From assembly GCA_001931905.2 (NCBI GenBank), contig MSJI02000664.1, positions 1 to 64,000 of the forward strand: DNA of 64,000 nucleotides. Reading direction: 5' to 3'. How positions within the stretch are numbered: the first letter of the stretch is position 1; every line of letters begins with the position of its first letter. The translations under genes were made by a program, and so were the position numbers. The notes below the pieces were generated by a model, which was given only the letters and a program-made list of their open reading frames with translations, searched no databases and had not been told where the DNA came from. Origin of the DNA: Cladosporium sp. IMV 00045 (lineage: Eukaryota; Ascomycota; Dothideomycetes; Cladosporiales; Cladosporiaceae). Positions 35,543 to 49,400 of this stretch are shown here, piece after piece.

Positions 35543-36329
35543 CGTGGAGATTTTGAGAAAATGTATTGTTTGTAGGAGTCAGTGAAAGACAATGAGAAGT
35601 CTGTGTTGGAAACGAATGATGGATATGTCGAATACATGGCATACTATATATATTTGGCTGGCCTTCAAGAAGCATACCAAGATGTAAATGACGGCGCATC
35701 TTCAGCTGAATGATCGTCAGTAGGTGCTTTGAAATGAAGGTTTAGAGATTGCGTAGGCATGTAGAGGCTTAGCAGAATGATGTGCCTTGGAATCCCCAAA
35801 ATAAAGAGAAAGTACCTTAGGGCCAAAGGAGAATGGGGACTCGATATGGAGTACTGAAGCATAGGCTTGGGTATAACGCAACGCTACTTGACCAGAGCTG
35901 AGGGTCGATCTGCGAAGCTTGTCGTCGAACACCCAGGACGACGGCGGGGCGCAGGATCAGGTAACAATCTCGAACTCGGTGCGAACTCGACCATCTTCTT
36001 CAGTACATGACTTGACCGCTCAGAAACTGGTAGAGTCCACGAGTCGCAGCTTCACGTAACCTCGAACTCGGTGCGAGGAGGGAAGCCAACCACCGATTTT
36101 GGTGTGAATCCTTCCCGCCGCCTCCCGCTCGATCTCGGTGCGAATCCTTCCCTTGAAACTCTATGAATCCTTCACGCTCAGACCTGCAACTCTGCGAATC
36201 CTTTGATCCTTTCTCGTTCGGTCTCGGTGCGAATAATGATCATTATGTCGACTTGCACCATGCCAGCGATTGACTTCACCACACTGTGGACACTACTCTG
36301 AAGCAGCTTCACTATCTGAGGACAGAGAG
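35543..36329. promoter_or_regulatory. bidirectional promoter with repeated TCGGTGCGAA motif
   Basis: Between divergent genes for an FAD oxidoreductase and a Zn2Cys6 regulator. The 10-mer TCGGTGCGAA occurs at 35976, 36135 and 36224, with near-copies TCGGTGCGAG at 36068 and TTGGTGTGAA at 36099. A 16-mer ending in it is perfect at 35969 and 36061, and the extension AATCCTTCCC follows two copies. A TATA-like TATATATA at 35645-35652 serves the oxidoreductase side. Confidence 0.6.
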
Positions 36330-37498
36330 ATGCCACAGCTCGGGTCAAGAAAGACCAGGCGAGGATGTCTACAGTGTAAGAAAAGGCGGGTGAAATGCGA
36401 CGAAGAAGTGCCCTGCAGCGCCTGTCGCCGACGCAATGAGGACTGCAGCTTTCTTGCGCCAGCGGCAGATCCGACGCTGCCTTCTAATACTGAAGAGTGG
36501 GCTCTTGACTTGTATGTGTGAGGACTATATCTACCTCGGGCTGACGACAAGATCCGAGTATGTGCTGACACTTGCCTAGGGAATTGATGTACCACTACGC
36601 AACGACAGTATGTGACATCGTGGGTATTCGAGAGGACCTGATACACCTCTGGCGGGACTATATACCGCAACAAGCTGTCAAGCATCCTTTTCTGATGCAC
36701 GGCCTTCTGGCTCTCGCGGCACTTCACTTGGCGTGCGTCCGACTACACTCTTCCAAGCAGCTTTTGCAAAGATGTGATAGGCATCAGGCTTTGGCGCTTG
36801 AGAAATTCCGCTCCATTCTATCATCGCCTGTCGACCCCGAGCTCGTTGATGCTCTCTTCGCACTTGCTGCCACATTAGCAATCTCGTCCATGGCACGAAG
36901 CTGTGCTCAATCTGACTCCGCAGCACTTGATATGAACACCATCACTGAGCTTTTCATCTTAACGAGGGGTGTGAGGGACATGATTCATTTGTCATACGAC
37001 CGCATTATGGCAGGACCGCTGGCTGCGCTCTTGCAGATGCGGCGCGACCCCGAGCCTACAGAGGCCAGCCTGCCGCCCAGTGTCTCTGCCCGTTTTGCAG
37101 AAGTCCAGCACATGCTGGTCACGTACGAAATGAACCCCAACGCCCTTCAGCACTGTCAAACCGCTCTGGTTGAGCTTCGAAACACCTACCTAAACATAGC
37201 ATACATCCTACGCACGGGAAATGTCGAATTAGGGGATGTTTCTCGGTGGCAGGTCGTGATTCCGATGGACTACATAACACTGCTCCAAGCGCGCAACCCG
37301 CCAGCACTTATCATCTTGGCACACTACGTCGCTGCGATGACGGCAGTTCATACCGCCTGGTATACGCAGGACTGGGCAGAGTACGCGCTACGTGGTATCA
37401 GCCACACATTGGACTGCACGATGCAAGACTGGATGCGCTGGCCCATGGAACAAGCCCAAGACCGATTGAGGGTGTTGAGTCCCCAAGCAGCTGACTGA
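36330..37498 (+). CDS. Zn2Cys6 transcription factor, UPC2/ECM22-like type
   Basis: Exons 36330-36511 and 36580-37498 encode 366 aa. The zinc cluster lies at the N-terminus: GCLQCKKRRVKCDEEVPCSACRRRNEDC (written here as a motif of 28 positions, C at 1st, 4th, 11th, 18th, 21st and 28th apart from the leading G). Confidence 0.
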
Positions 37499-40400
37499 CA
37501 AGGCACCATATCGTTTCATTAGCCAAGCGCTGGGTGTTCCAGCTGAGAGCGGTCGTGACTCGGCGTTTCTAAGTATTTTGAAGATGCACATTGTTGTTTT
37601 CTACCCCGTCGTTATGATGTACAGTGCTCACTGTTCATGTTCACGAAAGGCCATACCGTACGGGTTACATACTTCACCTGTTCGCAGACGGGATGCTCAG
37701 TTTTCACTGACCTACGGTCGTATGTACTGACTGTTGAGAGCCTTTGTATTATATTATCAAAGATTTTATTAATCTTCAAGGCTAAGAATGCTTTGGAATC
37801 CAAATGGATCATCTGCAAACTGATGCCTTCTCCCTTTTGGGATATGCGTAGGTTAAGGCGCACTCTGCCTCCACTTTTGCGTACCCGGAGTCCAACAACG
37901 ATCTGCAACAATCGTCTCGAGACCAAGATGTCCGTGTAGCGTGCACAAGGTACCGCTCTATACCAACATACCCTTGCGAGACATGCTGCTTCCGCCACAA
38001 GAATGGCGAAGAAGGCCTACGACTGACGGTGATGAGGACCCTCAAGATATGCTTATACAAGCTCAGTGATACCTGCTGTACCGCGGCTTATGCGGCAGTG
38101 CTTGTTGTCTTTGTTGGAACGAGTCTTGCTGATCCACCGAATGCTTAATGCAGTGTTAGTATGCACTTGGATAGCGGTTTCGGTTTCAGAAGCAGATGAT
38201 TAGTAGCCGATACCCTTGCCGATATCTGTGGATCGAGGGAAGCTGCAGGGCTGAGCCTCAAAGAAGGGTGCATTCAAGCATGAAAGCGCGCACCTTGCAC
38301 GCCAGTGGCGAGGCTGACGAGGCTGCTTCATATGGCCAGCCAAAAGCTCCTTTGTGACTTGCCCAACTCAAGGGGACAAAGCTCGCAGAGAGCCTGTAAA
38401 TCCAGGTATATCTGGCATCGGTTCAGAAAGATCGCAGAGCTATCTGCTGGCTCAGATTGGCCGTGAATCGTATCAGATGTGTAGTTCTTTTGCGGCAGCT
38501 AGTCGCCTCGATCTGTGCCATGTGTCTGAGAACTTCGCCGGGAGATCTCCAGAAGATCTATGCGCCGCAGCTTTCATGCGCATCCGATATTCGCCTTTCA
38601 AACGGCGAACCTCAACATCAAACAGAGAGCGACCAGGCTGCAAAGGTGAGAAGACACAAGAACAGCGCTAGCTCCTGAGGATCCCGTAGCGCTGGTATCA
38701 TCGGTGACTGATGCTGATGATTGAGCCGAGGCGCCATCTGACGTAGTAGATGGAGTATCTCCAGAGATCGAAGGCGTCGTCATCTCCAGTGTCCGCGTTT
38801 CCGCCAAAGCTGTGGAAACACGAGAGCCCGGAAATCCCGGCAAGTCGAGGCCATCCGGCGCGACCGTAGGGGATGCGGTAGTCTGCGACGGCGAAAGTTG
38901 GGGTTGAGCATCTGATGTGGGTGTGCTAGATGCATACGGGACGTCTAGTGAGGAAGCCGATGTCATCAAGCGTGGAGGATCATATAGGCCGTCTAATCCA
39001 AGGAGGCTATTTTTCGTCAGCATACAGGTCCAAACGAGAAAGCGAGCAGCACATACCAATTCTCAAAGTCGGGATCCAAAGCTCGCATCTGAGGCGGTAC
39101 CGCCAGCCACGGACGATATTTCTCATCGATAATAGTCGAGCAAAATCCGAGTCCGCCACCCAAGACTCCATTCAGTTCGTCGCCGTCGCCCAGAGGGCTC
39201 TCGCTATTATCGCAATTCGGCTGGCACAAGTAAGCGCTAGCAGGAACCGGAGGCATCAAGTCTTGGAAGCGAAACGGGTACGCGGCGTGGGTCATGAAAA
39301 AATGATACCCACTGACAGAATAGACATCTGAGGACGCCACCGGCACTAGACCATTGGTATAGGTACCACCGACCCTTCCGCAGCTGTTGGTGGCGTAAAG
39401 GGTGTCGTATGAGATGTACGCCATGTTAGAGTATAGAGTGGTTCCGTTGACTACAGTACTTGGGCCGCTGTCCGTCGTTGTAGGGTAACCTGTGTTGATG
39501 TACTGACACGGAGCCGTCGCAAACCCGGACACCGTATCGTCGTGGCCATAAGTGGGACCATAAGGGCAAATGATAGAGGAAGCCGGTGCAGTTGCACACA
39601 TGTCTCGCGATGTGTCCTCGGTGACAGGGAAGTACAGAAGCTGCACGCTGTTGCCGTGGATAGTACATTGTCCGCAGGCTTTGTCTGAAAGATCTCGTAC
39701 GTAGCATCTTGGTACTTCCGGCGAGTCACCAGGCGGAGCATCGGGGTATTTTGATAAAGAGGACGTGAAACTGCTTTCGGCTGAGAGGTATGAGCTTTGC
39801 AGCCAGACACAGTCTGAGGACTGAATGCTGCACGAGGGAGCCGGACCAGTGTAGGTGATGGTCGGTACACCTGAGGTGAACACGCTGCCGACGTGGTCTA
39901 CGGTGAGCGAACCAACAACTCGAATGCGCCCATCGCACAACCGCGTGGTTGGCGCGATGAATTTGGTGGTCGTCGACCATGTGGGCACGTAGACATCCGT
40001 GCCAGTAGGCGTGATGCCGTAGCTCAGCAGAGTATCATAGACTGCGTGTTCGCTGTTGCAAGCCTCAGCATAAGATGTCCCTATACTACTATGTTAGTAA
40101 AGTGCTACTTGTTTAAGTGGTGGAGTCTCGTCTGAAGGCCGAGCTTCACACCCACCTGCGCCGGTCGCAGCGACTGTCCATGTCGGCGTGCTAAGCAAGT
40201 TGCTGGATCCACCATGCGCGTCCGAGTGATTATGAGGTTTCGATGCCGCCGAATGTGCGGTGGCAATGATAGCGCTGAGGAAGACTCTTGAGATGTGAGA
40301 AGGCGGCGCCATATTGCCGGGTCTACATTGGTACGTGAAGATACGAGTTCCAACCCCTTGCATGTACACTACAGATGTAACGCGCGGATTTCCAAGAAAA

Positions 40401-43400
40401 CGTGACAAACTTTGAAGTCGTTTGATGGCCGGTACCGACGGAGCGTACCCAAACCTTAACCTTGCGACAACGATTATCTTCAACGACACAAATTGGAGAC
40501 AGTGCATATGTTTGAAAGTGTCTAATAAGTAACTGCACGGCAACATGTTCTTAGAAGACGGCCTGTGAATTATCCAATACGACTGCATTGTACACCACCT
40601 GTTGTCAGCACAGATCATCGCCAAAACACAATACCCGCAAATTCTTTCGCAAGAGCTCGACCGACATCCGAGACATGTAAAGACGGCCGTCATTGAGAGA
40701 ACTTGGTCGATTACTGTCTCTATGATTCCGCCTGTACCAGTGTCAGGTACCGAGCTTCATGGTGCATTCGGACATAGGAGGTAGAAATGGCCCCCAATAT
40801 CTCGAAGCCTCAGGCTGCCCGGCGGTCGCCTAGGTCTCTAATTTTTCCGTCAACTTCAGATCCTTCCATGCTACAACAACCTTGCTATGTCACCAAGGGA
40901 CTCCTTTATTTCATTCTGCACGGATGAACTTTAGCAGTCCAGATAACATGCAGCTGACATGTGCTTGGACTGCCTGGTTTGATTTGTAATCAGTCAGAAC
41001 AGACCTACAAGCTCACAAATTGCATGCAAACCTTCGGACGTGGCTGCGGAATAATGCTTCACGAAACACAACCATGCGCGGTATTCCTCAATTCCGAGGT
41101 TGTCGAAAGAGAAGGTATCCAACACTCGCTTCGTGGATGTGTAAGACCTTTGCGTTTCCCGCCAAGTCTAAGAATGGGTAGCGACTATCGATATGCAGCG
41201 CTCAGCCTCGCAATATAAATGTCTTGGCCGCAGAGCAAAGAATCATAACCGATGCCACGAGATGCCCTTGCTCAAATGACTTTTTTTAAACACAATCCCA
41301 TGGGGATTATGAAACACCTACAGGCTCAAGCAATGACTGGCACCAGATGTAAATCTTTCCCTCCACATAGCGTGCGGAACACGATCAGTCACCGGCTAAA
41401 AGCTGTCGAAGGAAAACAATGTTTTCGGTCTAGCCCAACACCCCTGCTGCTTTTGCCCATTCCGGACTTGCAGGATCACTTGGGGTTGTTCTCTGCGCCG
41501 AATCACGGATACAGGACCGGGATGGAGCTTCGCTACGGAATGGGCGCGAGCAATGTTGGAAGGCCGGGTCGCCTAACTAACACCCGGACGCATACACAAG
41601 CCTTGTGCTAACGAAGAGCTGAAAGATGTTGTGATGAATGTCAGATTGAACCCTAAAAGGCGAATGGGGTGAAAGCTGCTCATATGCTCGCGGTTTCCTT
41701 CGAAGTCAGTCACCACTTTGATTCTGCTTTTTTATTGTAATCTTGCACGCCAAAATTGGCCTGCTACGATGTCTACGCCATCTACTATTCTTCCATCTTT
41801 CACTTTTACTAATGCATCAACAACTACAGCTCCATCAAGCTGTGGGCCATGTCCCTGGCTCATGATTGAACCGGGCCTCGCGACGTGGTCCCCAGGCAAC
41901 TCATCGATACCTGCGCTACGATCGACACAACTCTATGTTGACCCTAATTATAATACAACTTCCACCTCGATCTCATGTAACTCAGCGGCCATAAGTGCAT
42001 ACACCCCAGCCGACGACTACTGGATCAACGACAAATGCGAGCTAGTAGCCAAATACCTTGCCTTCGCAGTTGGCACCGAATGGTTTTGGGAGACAGTCAC
42101 ACTCACAGAGACAGCGGGGTCCTCACTACGAGTCGGTGGCTTGTTTTCAGCTGGTGGACCGATCACCACAACGAACGACGATGGCCAATCTACCTGTACC
42201 AACGGCTGGGTGACCCGGTTCCCAACCATGGTGACATACACCGATCCCGTCATAGAGACAATCTCAGGAGGCAACGCTTTCTGGCTGATGCCCGATCTTT
42301 CTAAATACTTTCCCGACCTCGCAGGCGTCGAACAATGCACGCTGATCATGCCTGGAGGCTCCCCGGTGGCCCTGACACCCGCCAACGATATCAAGCTCCC
42401 CGTGATCACTCTCGACTTCACACGCAGCTCCACTGTACCGTCAAATTCAAGGACGACGTCGTCAAGCAACGCAGACCCTACAACGACACAGGCACGACCT
42501 GGCGGTGGCAGCAATACTGAGTTGCCCACAGAAACATCCACAAGCCAAGCACCTCCCAGCCCTACTACTTCAGCTGACGATTCGCCTCCTTCAACCACCG
42601 CAAGTGCGCCGTCTGCAATCATTCAACCCTCATCTACCGGTACTCTCATCGTGCCACCACAAGAAGTTCCAGAGGATGACGAGGATTCGCCCGCCCCGAC
42701 AGGAGGAAATGAATCATCTCCGGAGCCTTCCGACTCTGCAGACCCAGATGAGGAGGACAGACCTTCGGACGATGACGAGCCACCCACACCGCCTTCAGGT
42801 GGATCTTCCGACAATGACAACGAAGATAGACCTTCGGATGACGACGAGCCGTCCACGCCGCCTCTAGGCGGATCTTCGAATGACGGCAACGATAATGACG
42901 AATCAAGTGAAACTCGTCCGACCCAGCCCGCGACCATCCCCGCTCAAGAGAGTAATGACGAGTCAAACGATGACAACCCATCTCAGAATGACAGCCCTAT
43001 CAACCCAGCAGAGGATGATAGCTCAGATTCTAGTGGAGGCAATTCGAATCAGCAAAATGACGACAACTCGGATGAAGCCAACCCTCCATCAAATGATGAC
43101 AGCTCTTCTCAGAATGACAGCCCTATCAACCCAGCAGAGGATGATAGCTCAGAGTCTAGTGGAGGCAACTCCAACCAGCAAAATGACAACAACTCCGATG
43201 AATCCAACCCTCCATCAAATGAAGGCAATTCCAACCAGCAAAATGACGGCGATTCGGATGAAGCCGACTCTCCATCAAACGGAAGCCCAAACACTTCATC
43301 AGACCCGGATGACAATGACTCCTCTTCCAGCAACCCCTCCCAGCAGGGCGAATCTGGCAACTCTGACGATCAGCAGTCCCCAGCGCTGGGAGAGACGACC

Positions 43401-46400
43401 CAAGCTGCAGGCGCGCAACCCACAGCGGGCGGCTCTAATGGAAATGCCCCTTCAAGCAGAACCATACCAGTCATCAACACCAACCAACCATCGATCTTCC
43501 TGACTAACAGCGGCTCTGCCCTGGTAGTTGGCCCCTCTGCCACAATAAGCGCAGGTGGCCAAGTAGCAACGGCCGGTGGCACGACGTTCTCCGTCCTGCC
43601 GTCATCTCAAGGCGTCGTCGCACTCGCCAATGGCGAGAGCAGCACCATCGATGCATCCTCTCTTACTTCAGCGGCTGGCAATGACAATGACGTGTCCAGT
43701 GCTCCTCACATAGTCGAGGCGCCGGATTCCCAGGGTTTCGTTGTCGACGAGCTCAGTATCACAGCAGGCGGCGCCGCAGCTACTATCTCTGGTAGCACAT
43801 TCTCTGCCCTACCTTCTGGCTCTGGCGTTGTGGTCATCGCTGACGGCCAGTCTACCACTGTGGCTGGATCCTCGTTGGCGGAGTACGGAATCGACACTTC
43901 CTCAGAGGCAGAGGGTGCATATGGACTCCCAAACCAAAGTCTCTCGCCGGGCGGTCCAGCAGCCACGATCCAGGGTACGACATACTCTGCCCTGCCAGGA
44001 AGCAGCGGAATCGTCGTCAAAGCGAACGGAGCCACCACCACGCTTGACGCTGCCGAGGCCACCAAAGTCGCTACCGAAGCCACCAGGATCCCCTCCGTGG
44101 ACACCATCAGCGCCGTACAGAGTGTGTCGAACGGCTACATCATCGGCGATAGCGTTACAGTCACAGTAGGCGGTGCACCAACAACAATCTCCGGGACTGT
44201 TTACTCCGCTCTCCCATCTGGAGGTGGCGTCCTAGCCGTCGACGAAAATGATGAAGAATCAGACGACTTCGCTCCCTTCATCGAGCAAGGAATCTCAGGC
44301 GACAACGGCGAAGCTGACGGCGATGAATCTGGCAGCTACGTAGTTGCAGGCGACGTCACCATCACCGTGGGCGAGTCTGCAGCCACTGTCTCCGGAACCG
44401 TGTACTCGGCCTTGCCTTCGGGGTCGGGCGTTGTTGCTGTAGCGGACGGGCAAACTACCACTCGGGCTGCGAGTACGACTCGATCAGGAAATGGTCCTGA
44501 AGCGACGGATGGGCCTGGCGATGACGGCGACGACGAAAACAACGACGACGATGTCGTAGCGGTGTATGATGGAGATTCGTCTGCGGCGACGGATCGCATG
44601 GGTGTCTGGACGCTGGCGTGTCTTCCTGTACTGTTCGGACTTGTGCATCTCCTCTGATAGACTACGAAAGTAGAAGTTGAACCTCCTAATGAAGTGGCAT
44701 TTGGTACCTTAGTCTGCCGAGACACAACTCTCAAGCACTGCGAACAAACGTTCCTCTGGAATGACCCAGGCACAATTGTGGCGCTCGTGTCGATTCGTCA
44801 CGTTCAATGCTCTGTCCAACTGACAGCTTTGGGCTCGTTTGCCGTCTCCAGAAATCACTGTCGTGTATTTAGATTACTGTTATCACTCTGGGTGGCGATC
44901 CATCAATATCGCTGGGTCGACAACATTGCAGGATATATAAAATTTGTTGCACGTCTTTGCATCAACGAATCAAACACTAAAGTTCTATGGTGTAGGGGCA
45001 GCACTTCGGATTTTGAAGTCTTCAATATTCCGACAACCCCGGTTCGATCCCGGGTAGGACTACAATCACGTGCGCAGTTAGCGATCATCCGCTAGCTTCG
45101 CATTTTTCTTTTGTATCTGCCATGCACATCTTCTCGGATGTTCGTTTGTGTACGTGTAAGTTTTGTGCGAGATCTATTCGATCTTGAATATCTACCGTAG
45201 TACTGCGTAGTCTGGCTCCGATGTCGTCAAAAAGCTGTGGTCGGCTCTCGTCATGTAGCTCGTCTGAAAAGGGCCTGCGGACCTGGCTCCGCAACTCTAA
45301 AAAGATTGTTTATTAGGCAGAGAGTGTTTGGACCTCTGATCGTTGTCATTGTTCCTTTGATGTTGACATGCCTGAAATCATGCTGAGCACCTTGTTGTCT
45401 CTTTTCAAATATAACAGATGCCATTTGGGTAAAAACGCCCTAACTCTTTTGGATTCTACACATACGAAAAACCACAAAAGGAAATTGAATATACGTGCAC
45501 GATTTGATGTGCTCGCGTCTAGGACCTCATCACAGCATTCCGTCAGATGATCTTGGGCCATTCACATTCTGGACAGCTTTCAGCCTCGGAAAGAACCAGG
45601 CGATTTAATGCAAGAAGCCACCTCAACCATGATGACAAAAAAAAGGTTCTGATCTCGAATGGCGGACCATGATATGATCATCAACTCCTATACAAGGAGC
45701 TTGGACCTAGGCCACTTGTCTTGCTGTTAGCATCATTGATACCTCATACGCCCTCGAGGTGGAACTGAACATTCGCCTTGTCTTGTCTCAAGGCCGCCTT
45801 GCCCTGCCCAGACAATTGAACGCACACCTTCATCAGAGAAATTGCAAGGAGCTTTCCTTCACATACCTACTCGGACGGATATCAGGCATGGCCGGAAACA
45901 CCTCGATCTTAGGTTCCAACAATTGCTTCCCAGCAGCGAAATTCTCGAGTAAGCGTAGGCTGGCATGCTGCGTGGCTTTGATCTCGAAGACTGCCGTGGA
46001 CGGAATTTCCGGGACCTCTTCTTGCGCAGACGGCGCCGTCGACTGATATTCGTCTGGACTTTGTTGCATTTCCTGGGCCAGCCGGAATAGAGTGTGCAGC
46101 TCATCGCCGTTGCGCAACCTTTCTAGTAGGCTCATCGCGTCCCTTTGCGAGACGGACGACAAGGCTCGAAAGATTTCCTGGAGCTCATTATTCTGCTGCC
46201 GCAACGCGTCGCGTTCGATTTTCAGGGCCATGATGGGAGGCGTGTCGGGCTCGGCGACATAGTGGCAGTTGTGATTGGTAGCAGAACAGGAGCCACACGT
46301 CGGGCGGAGACCGTTGCACCTGGTTTTGCGGGCTCGACACCGGTCGCCTCGAGGAAGATGATATTTCAGCTTTCGCCCTTTTTCTGGAGGGATGAATCTC

Positions 46401-49400
46401 ACATACATGCGACGACAGTGCAGGTTCTTTTTGCGGACCCAGGATTCTGCGCGCCTGCATTCTTTCGAGCGTTCCGGCTCGCCATCGTTGCGGCCACCCG
46501 TCGCCCGTCTTGATCGTGATATCACACCGTTGGGTGAGCAGACACGGCCACCTAGCTTGCCATGCAGTATCGTACTGTATGCTTCGTCGAAGTGGGGTAG
46601 CGACCGCACGCCTAATCTATCGGCGTACTGGGTCAGCTGACTTGCGCGAGGACTCTTAGCTGTTGCTGCTGATGACTTTTTGTTGTCGAATGGACACAAT
46701 AGACATGATGGACTTCACCTTCGGATGTAATATGGCCGCTCTTGACCTTTGGGCCGCATCTGGTTGTTTGCGGAGTCGGCCTATCCTCAGACGCCATGGC
46801 CAGAACGACCCCTTGTACGTAGCCTCCTGAGTTCAAATTCGCGTTATTGCCAAATTGGAAAGCCAGAATCAGGGCCTGGAATTGAACAAATGCTGGCTGC
46901 TGGTTGGCTACGAAGCGAGATCTCCAAGACTAAGCAACTTGGGCATCAAATATCTCGAGGCAGGCCAGAAGGCATGCAAGAGGATTGATGAGACAAGTCC
47001 TATCTCGTGCGATCGCTTACTGGAACATGCTTGTGAATTATTGGGCTTCACACGACTCTACGCCTACCACACGAGTAAGCTCTCGGAGCTTTCAAACGCA
47101 GTCATGAGAGTACAATAGAACATCTGCGCTAAGCAAGCCATTTAGGTAAGAGTCAGTGGTTGTCACGATTTACTTTGAGATCCGCCTTGATTTGCAGAAG
47201 AGAGTCAAGCTCGTGACTCCGGGTGCTTGTAAGTAAGGTTGATGAGGCACAAAGCCACATGCACTTCTGGCTTTTCTCTCGGCACCTCACCAAGTTCTGG
47301 CCACTTTCAGAGGTTTACTCGACAGAACAATTCCCTCGAATTCAAGGGTGAGGCTCAACTGACGAAGCCGTTCCCCAGTGAGTCAAAGGGCACTTCAGCT
47401 GTGGAGAAAGAAATACTTGCGATTGCCGTCGACTCACCGGCTCTTCTTCATGCCTGTTCTCGTGTTGGGTGTCTTCACTGGATTGTTATTATGGACGTTC
47501 CTTGCGGTTTAGAGAGCTTTCAAACAGCTCTGACGATGTTCTCGGAGACATCGCGTATATGAGAGCTTTCACATTTCCTTACGAAACTGATGCACGTCAG
47601 CGCCATCTCAAGATCCGCCTGAGCGACGTGCTGTCGGATGAGGAGATCGAGCACATCGCGATTGAGACGCCTTCGGCAGGCGGCCCAATAGAAAACCCCA
47701 TACACAATACGCCGTGTGCCTTAGCTAGATCAAATCAGCCTGTCAAAAACTGTCAGATCCGTGCAACTTGGTAACTGTGATGCTTCGGCACAATGCTCTT
47801 CAACAGCATTGAGCGAACGAGGCCTGAGGCCCTTCTGAGGGCATTCCTGGTCTCTGGCAACGACGCCTTGAGACCTTGATTCTTTACGATTACTTCGCGA
47901 ACGCTTATAATGCATATCGTTCACGCTAATCTTCCCTTCGGCATCTTGGTTTGCCGATCCTCGTGCATAGCTCGTGCCTTTTTGCGGAGAAGATGATGAT
48001 GCCGTCATCACCAAACACCCGACAACTGTCTAGTAACGGAGCAACTTCAATCACTTTGTCCTCAATCATCGCATTGCCTACTTTCGCCGCATCTGGAATT
48101 GCTAAGAGAGCATTTGTGGCGACGCATGGCTATGGCCTGGCACAATATGATATGTCCGAGGGATTCTCCCAGGAGTTTCTGTCGGCCCACATGGAGATGA
48201 AAGTGGAGAGAAACGAGCACTTACTCCTCATTCTTCGGCAATAGACGAGGCTTCACCATCCGAACTATGTAGGAGCGATCGGCGTGAAGACATCCGTCCG
48301 ATCCTGTTTTGCGAGTGATTCCAAGGGCAATGATATAAGGCCCTCCCTCCCTGGGTGAACGCAAATCGATACTATCGCTCCATTGACATTTCTTCTTGCC
48401 ATCTAGGAGCATGATTTCTCATCTAACTCTACTCGCCCTAGTAGCCTCTGCGGCGGCTCATCCGCCTGGCTACGACCACAAGCCCTCTGGTCACGATGCT
48501 CTGACCGTGCAAACTACTTCTGGGCGTGTTCACGGCAAGATTGATTCCGCCAACCCAGACGTCCGACAGTTCCTAGGAATCCCGTTCGCCCAGCCGCCTG
48601 TTGGTGACTTGCGCTGGGTTGCTCCTCAGCCTTTCTCACAGCCTGATGAAGATGTTGAGGCGAAGGAGATTGGTCCCAGCTGTATGCAGTACCTCAACAC
48701 TAATTCTAGCGGCGTTTATCTCAACCAGGTGCTCGAGTATGGTTTGCAAGGCCGTAATGGAACTGGCGATATCAGCGAGGACTGTCTCAAGCTGAGCGTC
48801 TGGGCTCCAGCTGAAGGAAAGCACCATGGCCGTGGTGGCGGTGGCAAGGGACGTGGCAAAGGCCGTGGTCGTGGTGGAAAGGCTAAAGGCCTGCCTGTGC
48901 TCGTCTACTTCTACGGTGGAGGATTCAGTGAGTCGTTCGTTTCGAGCTTCACAATGTGCAAACTGACACTCTTCAGACACCGGCGGCATGGATGTGCCAG
49001 CCCAGATACCCACGCAATGGGTTCAGCGCACTCAGGACCACATTGTGATGTCTTTCAATTACCGCGTAAACATCTTCGGACACCCCAATGCTCCCGGCCT
49101 TGAGGATCAGAACGTCGGGCTTCTTGATCAGCGTGCCGCCGTCGAATGGGCAAAGAATAACATCGCTGCTTTCGGTGGCGATCCGGATAGAATCATTATT
49201 TGGGGTCAGTCGGCCGGCTCCATCAGTGTGGACTATTACAGCTTCACCTATGCCGATGATCCAATTGCCGTTGGAATGTCTCTGGACTCCGGAACGAGCC
49301 TGACATCACTCACGGTGGACGATCCAGAGTTCTTGAATTTTACGCTCGTTGCGGACAATGTTGGATGTGATGGCTTCGACGGAGACTCGACTGGCTTACT